Source: Cephalothrix simula
Lineage: Eukaryota > Nemertea > Palaeonemertea > Archinemertea > Cephalotrichidae
Direction: 5' to 3'
Assembly (NCBI GenBank): GCA_035591015.1
Contig: JAXIUW010184960.1
Span: 1 to 12,442, forward strand
DNA length: 12,442 nt
Part shown: piece by piece, positions 1 to 8,712 of the stretch
Numbering within the stretch: position 1 is the first letter of the stretch
Layout: the number at the start of each line of letters is the position of its first letter
Made by a program: the position numbers and the translations under genes
The notes under the pieces: generated by a model
What the model saw: the letters and a program-made list of their open reading frames with translations, nothing else
Told to the model about the DNA's origin: nothing
Databases searched by the model: none

Positions 1-393
1 ACATTTTGACCTTCACTCGCCTTTTGAGCTCATTTTCAAGGTCAAAGTCACAGAAATTGCGCAAAAACTCACCGTCACGAGTTAGCCCTTGCTCTTGTCT
101 ACTACCAGTAAAAGTTACAAAGCTCTACGATTAATAGCCTAGGAGGAGATAGATTAGGCGCTAAGTACCTAAAAAGGGCCAAAAAGGGGGTTTTTGGACC
201 CTGGTGGGGCCCTGGATGGCGCTATCGAAAAATGGCCAATACTCGTATACATTCCTGTACCAAATTTCAACCAAATCTAAGCATTCTGTGATGCACTTAT
301 GGCGGTGACAGACACACACACACACACAGACTACGGGTGATAGCACAAGGTCACATTTGGTGCTTCGCACCAAGTGAGCTAAAAATTCGAAAT
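1..393 (-). repeat. Dispersed repeat, 5'-hairpin family, truncated by the window edge
   Basis: Read on the minus strand this begins near 380 with an AGCTCACTTGGTG hairpin. The plus-strand arms CATTTGGTGC (354-363) and GCACCAAGTG (367-376) pair around a TTC loop, with one G-T wobble. A GT-rich run follows (AC repeat at 312-328), then a 'TTGAAATTTGGTAC' stretch near 265-280. Next comes an inverted repeat, CCAAAAA (179-185) with TTTTTGG (191-197). Near the edge are AAGGTCA-type words. This order resembles abundant dispersed elements I associate from memory with bivalve and other marine invertebrate genomes. No reverse transcriptase or transposase can be read, so the class is unknown. The element probably continues beyond base 1. 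Open frames across it are low-complexity artefacts of the dinucleotide run. Confidence 0.55.
312..328. repeat. (AC)n microsatellite
   Basis: An uninterrupted run of about 8.5 AC units flanked by GACAG and GAC. It lies inside the left-edge dispersed repeat and is probably an intrinsic part of that family rather than an independent locus. Confidence 0.9.
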
Positions 394-1380
394 TTTAGTT
401 AACAATAATCGATTATTACATGCAGCTTAACCCTCTGTCGCCCAGGCTAGAAGTGGTCCCTTTAACGCCCAGGAGGGTCTAGATAGACCCCCCAAATTTT
501 CAGAAATCTTGGACCGATTGATAACATGTATAATGAAAAAACGAATGGTCGATCGCTTGTTGCTCAAAACGAACAAATTTAATCAAAAACGGCTTAATTT
601 TTGAGATCGCAAACTTCCGACATTTAGGATAATGATAAATACATTAAGAAACACACCAATTTAATCAGGCTAAGCGAGTCGCCATTCCTAATAATTAAAT
701 TCCCAGCTGGCAATTTTGGAGTTGAGACATTTTATGAAATTAACGGGGTAAACAGAATAGAGGTTAAAGTTGGCATACTGATCGTTGGTTTCAATAAATG
801 TGCTGATCTTTACACTATTAGATTACGATTAGCCAATAGCCTTGGATTGTCATAATCCATCGTACCTTAGGGCATTGAATGACTCGCCTAAAAGTCTTAA
901 TCCCCGGTTAAAATATTGCGGTACGCGTGAGCCGAATTTAAACGAAATAATTTGAATTTAATTCACGTGTTGGTATGAAAAATGAATTTAGCAATTTGTT
1001 GCTGGGAAGAAAGAATAAATGCCGCATTAGTGCGGACCAGAAAATAATTTGACATATGCTTCATAATGGTTTTTGAATTGAGAATAAATACATAAGCCGG
1101 ATCACTGTATAATTTTAGGTTTTTTGGTGGTTGCGGATTATTTTCAATTCAAGATATGTTATAAAAGAACAACAAGAAAAGTAAGATATGTGCCTGAAGC
1201 TATGCTTAAGTTATTTTTCGGAATAAATTTTGATAGAGCGGTTTAATTAACGCGTATACCTAAGCCATATACGATCACCATTACCATTTTTGCATTCCAT
1301 ACCTAGCCATTAACGATCATGCATAAATCGAACAAAAAAACAAATAACATAGGAATCGATTTGAAAAAATCTATTTCTGC
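394..1380. other. Non-coding stretch, no gene seen
   Basis: No frame looks coding. The start holds a perfect 14-bp palindrome AATAATCGATTATT (404-417). At 427 there is TTAA followed by CCCTCTGTCGCCCAGG, and CGCCCAGG recurs at 466-473, also just after a TTAA. An inverted repeat GGGTCTA (475-481) with TAGACCC (484-490) follows. This compact 427-493 block could be the end of a piggyBac-type inverted-repeat element, but I found no matching second end. From about 500 to 1380 I see AT-rich sequence and nothing assignable. Confidence 0.5.
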
Positions 1381-1930
1381 CCCCCTTTGACCTCATATTA
1401 GGGAAACTGCTCCCAGTATGGGAAAAGGCCATAAAAAATTTCCCTACCCCATAGGAGTGAAGGGGTAAAATGTGGAGCGAAACTGGTTAAATATTGACTA
1501 AGTTCCACATCTGCACTTTTTAAGTTTGCTAGGAATACCAGACCGATGATAACATTTTTAGAAAAAGCAAAAACAATTAAGTTCATTAGTTAAATAGGGG
1601 GGTTGCTTCATTTTCCTATTACCACCTGGTGCCGCCGAAAAGGATTTTTCGAACAGGTTTTTTTCACCTGAAATTACTTGTGACGTCAGTCCTGACGTCA
1701 TAGGGTAGATATTGTCATGGTGCTGCCATGTGAGAATACGTTGTTGCTCTAGTGCCCCTCCGCTCCCTAAAATCAACAAATTCGTAATGCAAACTTCGAT
1801 CTTCTTAAATTTAGTAAAAACTCGTTGAGGGAGGACATTAAATATAACATTAAAAATACACAGACTAAAACTTCGTTTTTCCATCCAATATGGCGGCGTA
1901 AACAAGTTGCTAGGGGAGGCGGAGCCTAAT
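1381..1930. repeat. Repeat-like non-coding block with paired CRE sites
   Basis: This block looks like a decayed dispersed repeat. It has short self-complementary segments such as CAGGT/ACCTG near 1653-1670, two TGACGTCA octamers 12 bp apart at 1681-1688 and 1693-1700, and an 'AATATGGCGGCG' string near 1887. A similar word, 'AAAATGGCAGCC', follows the CRE site at 3250. Long minus-strand open frames cross the block, but they recall no protein family and run through the palindromic CRE pair. No terminal inverted repeats or target-site duplication could be fixed, so the boundaries are approximate. Confidence 0.35.
1681..1700. promoter_or_regulatory. Tandem pair of CRE (TGACGTCA) sites
   Basis: Two exact TGACGTCA octamers begin at 1681 and 1693, so their starts are 12 bp apart. 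TGACGTCA is the established binding site of CREB/ATF bZIP proteins. The same 12-bp arrangement recurs at 3403 (TAACGTCA) and 3415 (TGACGTCA), with TAG following in both places. This may mean shared ancestry as repeat copies. Regulatory activity is an inference. Confidence 0.4.
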
Positions 1931-2700
1931 CGTGACGTATGTGCATATGGTCTATAGAGGCGGATTCATCCCTGGGATTCTTTACTCATCAATATACAAA
2001 GTATAATCCCTGCCGGACAGTCACCCCTTCTATTAATCGCAAGCACTTCCAAAATGTTATACTTTTTTGCTCCTCCACCTGCTAGTGGAAATTTTCAAAA
2101 AGTATAGGTTAAGATGGTTACTTTACCTAATTATAAGCTCCAGAGGAAAATGAACATTTTTGCTTGCCTCATCCAGTTTTTCCATCCATTTTTCTATAAA
2201 TAAAATATTAACAAAATTTCAATAATTAATTAGTTAAGCTAAAAACAAGTCAAGTGCAAATAATTTCTTCAACTTGTTGGTGAGCCACCCACTTTAGTAT
2301 CGGAAATTTTTTTATCACAATTGATATATTCTGAAGATAATGAAAATATATGCTCGTCTCTAAAGATCTCTAAATAAAGATTTTAACGCATTGCAATTAC
2401 TTTTGCTCTTTATACTTTCTTTAAATAGATAACAAAATCTATAATTGTCATCAAATTACAAAATTGAACCAAATAATTTTGGTACAAAATCTATAGCGCA
2501 TCATAATGCATAAAAGGACCATATACGCGCAGTTTTCGGGGCCCTTGGTCAAAATTGGCGATGAGGCCCCCCTGAGGTTAAAAACTTGAAACACCGATCG
2601 TTCAAGACTGAGGAATCGTAGTTAACCTAGTATTTATAACTTATGACAAACAAATGGCCTGTGGCCGCTTGGCATTATTATCTTTTTTTCCGGTTCCGGG
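1931..2700. other. Non-coding stretch with one strong hairpin
   Basis: No gene is visible. The clearest structure is the hairpin at 2058-2106, listed separately. A GGGGCCC-type string near 2537-2545 and a GAGGCCCCCC string near 2561 are local GC-rich islands in otherwise AT-rich DNA. The remainder, including 2110-2500, is simple AT-rich sequence in which I see nothing assignable. Confidence 0.5.
2058..2106. repeat. Nested inverted repeat (hairpin)
   Basis: TATACTTTTT (2058-2067) is perfectly complementary to AAAAAGTATA (2097-2106). Nested inside, TCCAC (2074-2078) pairs with GTGGA (2085-2089) around a six-base loop. An internal loop separates the two helices. Transcribed RNA could form a hairpin of about 49 nt. 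This is short for a microRNA precursor and the outer stem is AT-rich, so a decayed transposon fragment is equally likely. Confidence 0.5.
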
Positions 2701-2764
2701 TCCAGCGATGGGGGTATCTTAAATGAGTACTTGACGAAAAGTGATATTTGTTAGACAAAGATTC

Positions 2765-2783
2765 GATGGGCCCGGGGCCCATC
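2765..2783. repeat. Perfect GC-rich palindrome
   Basis: GATGGGCCC (2765-2773) and GGGCCCATC (2775-2783) are exact reverse complements around a single G. It is GC-rich in a strongly AT-rich setting and is followed by more GGGGCC and GGGC words up to about 2803. Confidence 0.9.
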
Positions 2784-3011
2784 TTGGGGCCTTGGGCACG
2801 GGGATTACTACATACGATATCTTTCTTTTTATTTTAGAACGTCGAAAAAAAAATTTGAAAATTTTCAGTACCGTACGAGACGGTAAGCTTAGTTCATGGA
2901 AAATATTTAAGGCAAAAAAGTGGGCACAAAAAAAAGGAGCTAAAATATCAAGCGTTTTCTCATTCTCGTAAGGGTAATTGGCTAATCGCTTTCTCGTTAG
3001 CGCTAAATTTA

Positions 3012-3032
3012 ATAAAAATCGTAGATTTTTAT
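3012..3032. repeat. Perfect AT-rich inverted repeat
   Basis: ATAAAAATC (3012-3020) and GATTTTTAT (3024-3032) pair perfectly across the spacer GTA. With no GC-rich stem ahead of a T-tract on a defined transcript, I do not call it a terminator. Confidence 0.85.
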
Positions 3033-3100
3033 ACCCGTAGGATGATCGACCTGTCGAATGAGGGTTTTTAAAAAAAAACGTTGTCAAAAATTTTGCCCCA

Positions 3101-3860
3101 TTGTCAAAGTTTCCTAGTTATTATGCCGCAAAGCAAATCTATGTGTCATGCTAGAAGGGGAATCTTGGGAGTATCACAAAGTTGAATGACGCTTACAAAA
3201 ATTTGCGGAAATTATCGCTCCCCGGCGCGCTCAGTGCATCTTCTCTCTGTGACGTCATAATCCAAAATGGCAGCCATCAAGATTTTCATCAGCCGATAAC
3301 TCGAAAACGGTTCATTTTAGAGCATAAGTTTGAATTACGGACATATATAAACATGCATGCCATCTTTCAGAATTTCATATTTTTAACCGCCTATCGCCTC
3401 TGTAACGTCATTGATGACGTCATAGCTAAGAATATGGGTTTATTAAGGGAATACTTCCGATATAGAGTTTTTTGAACGTTTAGATGGGTAAATATTGCCT
3501 CACAGCTGTTCCTGAACCAAATTTGTATGCTATTCCGGACATAGGGGCTTCTTTTGGTGGTTTCCATGGCAATGTGACGTCATTTATATTGGTTTATTGT
3601 GTAGATTCCTTAATAAATGCACTAAAAAGCCCCGATTTTTTATTGTTATTTTGACTAAGCACCATAATAATGTGTGTGTAGACAATTATTAGAGCAAGGT
3701 TAATAATTTACTGGCTTTATCTGTAAATGGTATGACGTCATCTGGAATTATGACGTCATTAAATCAATAAACATCAAAATTATTTTGGAAATTTTTATTT
3801 ATTAAAAATGACTTTAGTAATAAAAAATTGAAAGTAACGTGTTATAACTTTTATGCCGAG
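3101..3860. promoter_or_regulatory. Cluster of five CRE (TGACGTCA) sites
   Basis: Exact TGACGTCA octamers lie at 3250-3257, 3415-3422, 3575-3582, 3733-3740 and 3751-3758. A one-mismatch copy, TAACGTCA, lies at 3403-3410. All five exact sites have a purine before and a T after, giving the extended bZIP consensus RTGACGTCAY. The first four starts are 165, 160 and 158 bp apart. Sequence between the sites does not look repeated by eye, so this is not an obvious 160-bp tandem repeat. The cluster lies about 1.3-1.8 kb upstream of the start codon at 5073. CREB/ATF binding is known for this motif. Enhancer function here is inferred, and a repeat family carrying the motif is the main alternative. A 97-codon open frame at 3182-3475 runs through the sites and is not supported as a gene. 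Confidence 0.4.
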
Positions 3861-4939
3861 TGAAGCGAGACAAGAACATTTTACGTATTCGCATAACGGT
3901 GATAGAAGAAACTTTATTTACACAAACTTGCGCAAAATTATCGCCGCACGTTAGTGTTGTATTTTTTCAATTTCTCGTTATAGTTAGTGATTTGATTTTC
4001 GCAGTCTCATAGCGTTTTTAGGCCGATTCTCGTCTGAACCACTCGCCCCCTCCCCCGAAAATGCAAAAAGAAGATTTTTGTAATTTTGTTCTAACTGTAA
4101 TTTTTCCGACAATTTTGGAGGGCTGATGGGTAACAATAGATATACCGACGGGTAATAATATTTTTATATTGTAAATATTCTAACCATTATTTTTCCATGA
4201 CCCCCCGGCTTCCTGCTTTTCGGGATATGAGAGAAGGGTTTTAATTTATTCAGTTTTTAGAGATTAGGGCTAGAACTTCGAAGCTGAAAAAATATTACTG
4301 AAATTTAAATGTGTAGCCAATATAGACAATATAGGACTTTGTATTCAATTTCATTTAAAAATTTTCTAATTATAATATGCAACTCAAAAATAAATCTGAA
4401 CTACATTTTGCCATGGCGCAGTTTTTTTAGGAACCGGAATTCATACAGTCATCTATCATTTTAGACATCTAGCGGTTAATTCTTTTTCAAATCAAGAAAA
4501 GCACGTTTTCCATTTCAAAAACTTTCAATTTTATTTGTTTTCAAAAGAACCATATGCTACCGACCCGCCATCAAATGTTTTTATAAGGTGCGATACATCA
4601 ATAAAGAACAAAAATTTTCTATAGAATGACAAATCACATATCTTGAATATTTTCTTAAGGTATCGACTCTTCCTAACAAATTTTCGTTCGGACCTAACTA
4701 CATTTTGCTCAATTGAAAAATGGTTGCCAACCAAATTGATGTCCAGACTTGTGAAGAAAAGAAAGAATGTTTTTCTTTCCCGTAAAACTGCCAATATATC
4801 AAACAATCATAATTTCAAAAATAATGCCGATGGGGTCTGATTGCCAGGTAAAATAGGGTCCATTACAACTCAATTTGTAAAATCGATAGTTTAAATGTCG
4901 TTTGTTATCTTTTTCTTACGGCAATATAACTTGTCAAAT
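3861..4939. other. Non-coding upstream flank, nothing recognised
   Basis: No recognisable gene. Overlapping open frames on the two strands at 4531-4806 (minus) and 4643-4840 (plus) are of a length expected by chance in AT-rich DNA and have no recognisable motif. A string CCAGGTAAAA near 4845 resembles a splice donor, but no coding exon can be attached to it. I see no divergent gene on the minus strand, although many NRF1-type promoters are bidirectional. Confidence 0.45.
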
Positions 4940-5072
4940 GAACGTCAGATACAAATCGCGCAGTGCGCATGCGCGAAATGACTTCTTAGGGAGGGGCATC
5001 ATGTCTTGAAAAGTAGTTAAAAGTTTGAGAAGTCATGAAGTAGGTGACTATCCCATTAATTAGAGACAAACA
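4940..5072 (+). promoter_or_regulatory. Probable promoter and 5' leader of the plus-strand gene
   Basis: A small CpG-dense core at 4957-4975 stands out from the AT-rich, CpG-poor surroundings. It contains a perfect NRF1 palindrome ending 97 bases before the start codon. I see no convincing TATA box, as expected for the CpG/NRF1 promoter class. Transcription probably starts shortly downstream of 4975, giving a leader of under about 100 nt. The leader holds two very small upstream ORFs: ATGTCTTGA at 5001-5009 (in frame with the main start but closed by its own stop) and ATGAAGTAG at 5035-5043 (another frame). If transcribed, they could reduce translation of the main frame. The transcription start is inferred. 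Confidence 0.55.
4964..4975. promoter_or_regulatory. NRF1 binding site
   Basis: TGCGCATGCGCG matches the consensus YGCGCAYGCGCR of the transcription factor NRF1 at every position. NRF1 sites are typical of CpG-rich, TATA-less promoters of broadly expressed genes and usually lie within about 100 bp of the transcription start. That fits its position upstream of the ATG at 5073. Confidence 0.7.
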
Positions 5073-5128
5073 ATGGATAAACAACCTAACTTCTTAAATC
5101 CGAATGGAAGCAGATTTGGACATCCAGG
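5073..5128 (+). CDS. First coding exon of a Gln-rich protein (codons 1-18 plus 2 nt)
   Basis: ATG at 5073 lies in a strong Kozak context (ACAATGG, A at -3 and G at +4). An in-frame TAG at 5061-5063 excludes a more upstream start. The exon encodes 18 residues beginning MDKQPNFLN and ending RFGHP, then leaves GG of a split codon. It ends at AGG|GTGAGT, a near-ideal splice donor at 5129. Without splicing, the frame stops at once with TGA at 5130. The split phase fits exon 2 at 11962 exactly: GG plus A makes Gly 19. The short exon has no recognisable motif and is probably a flexible N-terminus. It is supported by the agreement of start context, donor, phase and promoter position rather than by homology. 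An intervening exon of compatible phase cannot be excluded. Confidence 0.65.
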
Positions 5129-5192
5129 GTGAGTTTAGAATTATATCTAAGATGCATTTACTTCGATTATGAAATTACTAAAGTATCTTATT

Positions 5193-5227
5193 TCTGTATA
5201 AAAAGTAACATCTGTATAAAAGTAACA
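5193..5227. repeat. Two-copy tandem repeat, 17-18 bp
   Basis: TCTGTATAAAAAGTAACA (5193-5210) is followed directly by TCTGTATAAAAGTAACA (5211-5227). The copies differ by one A in the homopolymer. It is a recent, local duplication in intron 1. Confidence 0.9.
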
Positions 5228-5381
5228 TAAAAAGATTATTGAACTTGTAAATTTACTTGCAAAAACATCTCAAATTTTGATATTCTAGAATAATATCATT
5301 ATCCTTTAAAAAAACAATTTTTGTAATTAACATAATCTTTCAAAAATATACTGTAAAATAGAAATTCAAAATTTTCCCAGG

Positions 5382-5424
5382 ATTTTGGAAAAGGGGTTAC
5401 TATTTTGGAAAAGGGGTTACTATT
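5382..5424. repeat. Two-copy tandem repeat, 20 bp
   Basis: The unit ATTTTGGAAAAGGGGTTACT occurs at 5382-5401 and again, identically, at 5402-5421, with the first three bases of a third copy. Perfect identity suggests recent slippage. It is a possible length polymorphism. Confidence 0.95.
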
Positions 5425-8085
5425 AATGAAAAAATATCAAGTAAGAGTATAATTTTGATAATTTACTGGGGTGGAACTTTTTTTACTTTTGCATTTAAAT
5501 AACTGTGACCATCACAATTAACCAATTGACTGCACCAATTCAGATTTTAAGGATTTGTTGACATTTTAATCCAAAGAACCTAAACCTTTTTATTGAGCAA
5601 TTAACTAGTTTTGCAACATTTATAAACATCCATTTCGGTTGTATTTGATTAGGACATCCCTGTTTGCACACAGAATAGTTTTTTTCCACAAATTATTTTA
5701 AATTTTGAATTACCCTTTCACTTTTTATTTAGACAGGTTTATTTTAGTAACATATAAAGATTTCTTTTTTTAAATTTGCGTTCACAATATGTGATAATAA
5801 TTTATAAATTATTGATGCAAATAATTTGCTTGAGTCCTACTGCCAAAATTTGATATTCATCTAGATATCGAAAAGGTTATGATTGATTTTCCAAAATTTT
5901 AAAATTTTCTATATAAGAAACTTCCAACGAGGAGTAGATTAATTTTATAATTTGCCAACTTTTTCGTTCCTTAAAAAACCAATGAAAAAGTCATTGTAAT
6001 GTGATTGATCCCTCATAATCTAAAATTTGTTTTCATCTGATATCTTAACTAACTGGGTAATCAAATTAGGCCAAAAACGGTAGGTAGTAATGACTACATC
6101 AACTTTGATCAAACATAGCAGACTTGATTCCTGGGGTGATGCATTGATAAATGACTAAAAATGGTTCACGATATGTTTAATTGCGTAATGAAAGTGTCAT
6201 TTTCGATGCCAAAGATCATATGACACCATCTGGTAAACTGGTACAAAAATTGAACTTGGTGAGATATGCAGGGATTTAAAAATTTTCCTGGCATTATTAA
6301 ATTCATTGTTTGTATGATAAATCTTAGAAATAAAACATTCAAAAAAGCACCAGTTAAAAAGTTAAACATTGACGAAAAAATCACATTTTTACCATTGTTG
6401 CTCTGTTGATAGGCTAATATTTCTAAGATACTAAATTTTTTTGGCCCTAAGTTCTTTTAGTATTTGAATCACACTACTTATTTATGGAATTGATTCTTCT
6501 TTGAATTACCAGTACATTTATTATATTATATAGATATGATGATTTTGAAAACAAGTTTCGCTTATGTATCCGAGTCATAAGTCAAACCTCTACCTGCCCT
6601 TGGGCATATTGCTGAAAATGCACCAAAAATCGATGTGCGCGGTCAATATTTTATATTTTATATTCAACTTGCAACTGTAATTTGAGTAAATAAATTGAGA
6701 TACTGAGGATTCATTATTAACAAATTTTTACAGTCAAAAAACCAATAATTATGCACGGGTTTATATGAAGCCATGAAGAATCCAAAGGTAAAAATATCAC
6801 ACCAACCAATTTTAAGTATCATCAAATGGTCCAGTTTTTACCATAGTATGTCAATCTGGACAAAAAAATTTATCTCTCAGCCTATAGAAAATTTTCCACT
6901 TTCTGTGACTAAAAAAGTGTGTCTCTCATTGTCCCTCAAAAGGAACAAAATTAACACATACCATTGTCTTCAATAGTATATTGATATTAGACTGGAAAGA
7001 ATACAATTCAAAGGAGTGCACATCTACCGGGGGAAGGAAGGGCCGTGAAGGGCCCAAACTGATTTTTTTTGTGTGCCAATTTTCTCGTTTTTAATATTCT
7101 ATAAAGTTCCAACTAAGATGATCTGGCGAAATTATGTCAATACCTGCGTCAGTGATTTTCTTATGTGCTTGAAAATATTATTTTGAATGTCCAAAGTGTC
7201 TACCCCATTTTTCCTACTTTTATTTGGTCGAATTTTTCGACTCGATCAATTGAAAAAGAAACTTCAAAATCAGTATTATCTATTTCGATGTGTATATCAT
7301 TAGGGAAATGTGCCTATAGGTTTGACACTAATTGCCCTCAATACCCTCTTCGGACTTGAAAATCAAAGTTTTGACCCCCTTAAAAATTTTAGCTATAGAA
7401 TGTTGTTTCATAAAAGTGTTACATAGAAGTGGGATACCACATTTATTTTTAACGGATTCTCGTCCAAACTTTTAAATAATTTAAAGGTCCTTTAATAGCG
7501 TGTGCTTTATTGCCCCGGCCCCATCTGAAGGTTTTTTAGTGTCGCCATGATATTTACAGTCCTATAACAGAACATAAAATATACAGTTAAATACAGTAAA
7601 TATAGGATTGATACATTCATGTAGCAATTAATGTTACTATACATCAGTTTGATAATAGATGGCGTGTGTCTTTAACACTTAATTTGTTTATTAACATTTT
7701 TACTTTTTAAGAAAATGTCGTAACTATCAAATATCAATTAAATGTTAAACCAATGCACAGGCCCTTGGAAACAAGTCGCATTTCACTTAAATTGTTTTGA
7801 AATAAATTTTCATTTAAATCACCTAGATCAATTGGAAAACAAATAGTTTACGTCAGGTGCGACCAGAAGCAAATTTTCTTGCAAATTTTGACAAATTCCT
7901 ATATTAGAATTCCTTGATGCGAAAGAACCTAATGCAAGAAATGAGATTGGGTGTTTTAATCCCATCAATACACAAATAAATCACATAACGTTGCTAACGG
8001 ATAGAATTAATTAAAATATAATGCTTGAAATACGGTTTAAAGGCCCAAATTGGCCAACAAAAGTCAAAAATAGGGCAACATAAGG

Positions 8086-8106
8086 GGAGTGAAAGCGGAG
8101 TGAAAG
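8086..8106. repeat. Short direct repeat GGAGTGAAAG
   Basis: GGAGTGAAAG occurs at 8086-8095 and 8097-8106, separated by one C. It sits at the left outer edge of the foldback candidate and may be part of its terminal structure. Confidence 0.8.
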
Positions 8107-8300
8107 TTGCGATAAAGATTTGAGAAAACCGCAGTCTCGTTACCGAGGGAGAATTTCATTGAAAATTTCTGATTTAGTAGCAAAACGAGGGGCAAATCAC
8201 TCCCCGATTTAGTGTACAGTAATAAAGTAATTAAGTTAGAGTTATAGCATGGCTTTTTGGGGGCTTTTTTTAATATGCTAAATAGGTAAACGTTTTATAA

Positions 8301-8387
8301 ATTTGTAATAAAGCATTTGTTTTGTAATAAAAGCATTAATTTTGTAATAAAGCATTATTTTAGTAATAATTTTGTAATAAATAATAA
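8301..8387. repeat. AT-rich tandem array, about 20-bp unit
   Basis: Three copies of a 20-bp unit of the form TTTGTAATAAAGCATTAAT begin at 8301, 8321 and 8341. Degenerate TAGTAATAAT and TTTGTAATAAATAATAA units follow to about 8387. The array occupies the centre of the foldback candidate. Confidence 0.85.
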
Positions 8388-8712
8388 TTATTACTTGGCT
8401 CTTATACAGTAATAATCCGAAGTGATGTGCCCCTCGTAGGAAAATCGTAGCATTAATCAGTTTCCATCAATTTACGCAACCTCTACGTCAACAAAAATCT
8501 AATAACGCGCAAAAAATTACTAAATCAAATCAACAATAACATTTAAAAAATTCTATCCCAAATCTTTAAGATCCTTTAACATTTAGGTATCCTAACGTTT
8601 TCAATTTGGCATATTAGTATTTGATCAGATTAAGGAATTTCGCAAGATAAGAATTGATTTTAGTTATTGTTTTTTAAAACATCCAAGGCTAAATTCATTT
8701 TACTCCCGGCTG

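Larger units (their letters stand above)
2701..3100. other. Non-coding block with GC-rich palindrome and overlapping open frames
   Basis: Open frames on both strands overlap here: about 122 codons on the minus strand at 2719-3087 and about 76 on the plus strand at 2741-2971. Neither recalls a known family. The minus frame is rich in Lys, Phe and Leu, as expected from A/T runs, and it reads through two perfect palindromes (2765-2783 and 3012-3032). The block resembles a repeat copy more than a gene. A weak possibility remains that the minus-strand frame is a fragment of a degenerate mobile-element protein. Confidence 0.3.
8086..8490. mobile_element. Foldback / MITE-like inverted-repeat element (candidate)
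   Basis: ACGAGGGGCAAATCACT (8185-8201) matches the reverse complement of AGTGATGTGCCCCTCGT (8421-8437) at 16 of 17 positions. Outside these arms the pairing continues imperfectly: the AGTTGCGATAAAG segment near 8105 corresponds to the inverse of the CAATTTACGCAACCT segment near 8468, and CTGATT near 8169 corresponds to AATCAG near 8455. The left arm has about 30 extra bases. Between the arms lie a TACAGTAATAA direct repeat (8215-8225 and 8405-8415) and an AT-rich tandem array. No protein is encoded, so it would be non-autonomous. I could not fix the ends or a target-site duplication. Confidence 0.45.

Noticed and set aside
161-373. Minus-strand 70-codon frame with a Cys-Val run
   Set aside because: The Cys/Val repeat is a translation of the AC microsatellite and the frame lies wholly inside a dispersed repeat.
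1558-1905. Minus-strand 115-codon frame
   Set aside because: No recognised family. It crosses the palindromic CRE pair and repeat-like DNA, with no promoter or splice support. A length like this is expected occasionally by chance.
2719-3087. Minus-strand 122-codon frame and the overlapping plus-strand frame
   Set aside because: Both strands are open over the same palindrome-rich, A/T-run DNA. The composition follows the homopolymers and no family is recognised.
3182-3475. Plus-strand 97-codon frame
   Set aside because: It runs through two CRE palindromes and a repeat-like word, and has no recognised motif.
4531-4840. Opposed open frames upstream of the promoter, possible divergent gene
   Set aside because: They overlap each other on opposite strands, are AT-driven in composition and have no supporting signals.
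4845-4855. Donor-like CCAGGTAAAA
   Set aside because: No acceptor-bounded or start-bounded coding frame can be attached, and such matches are common by chance.
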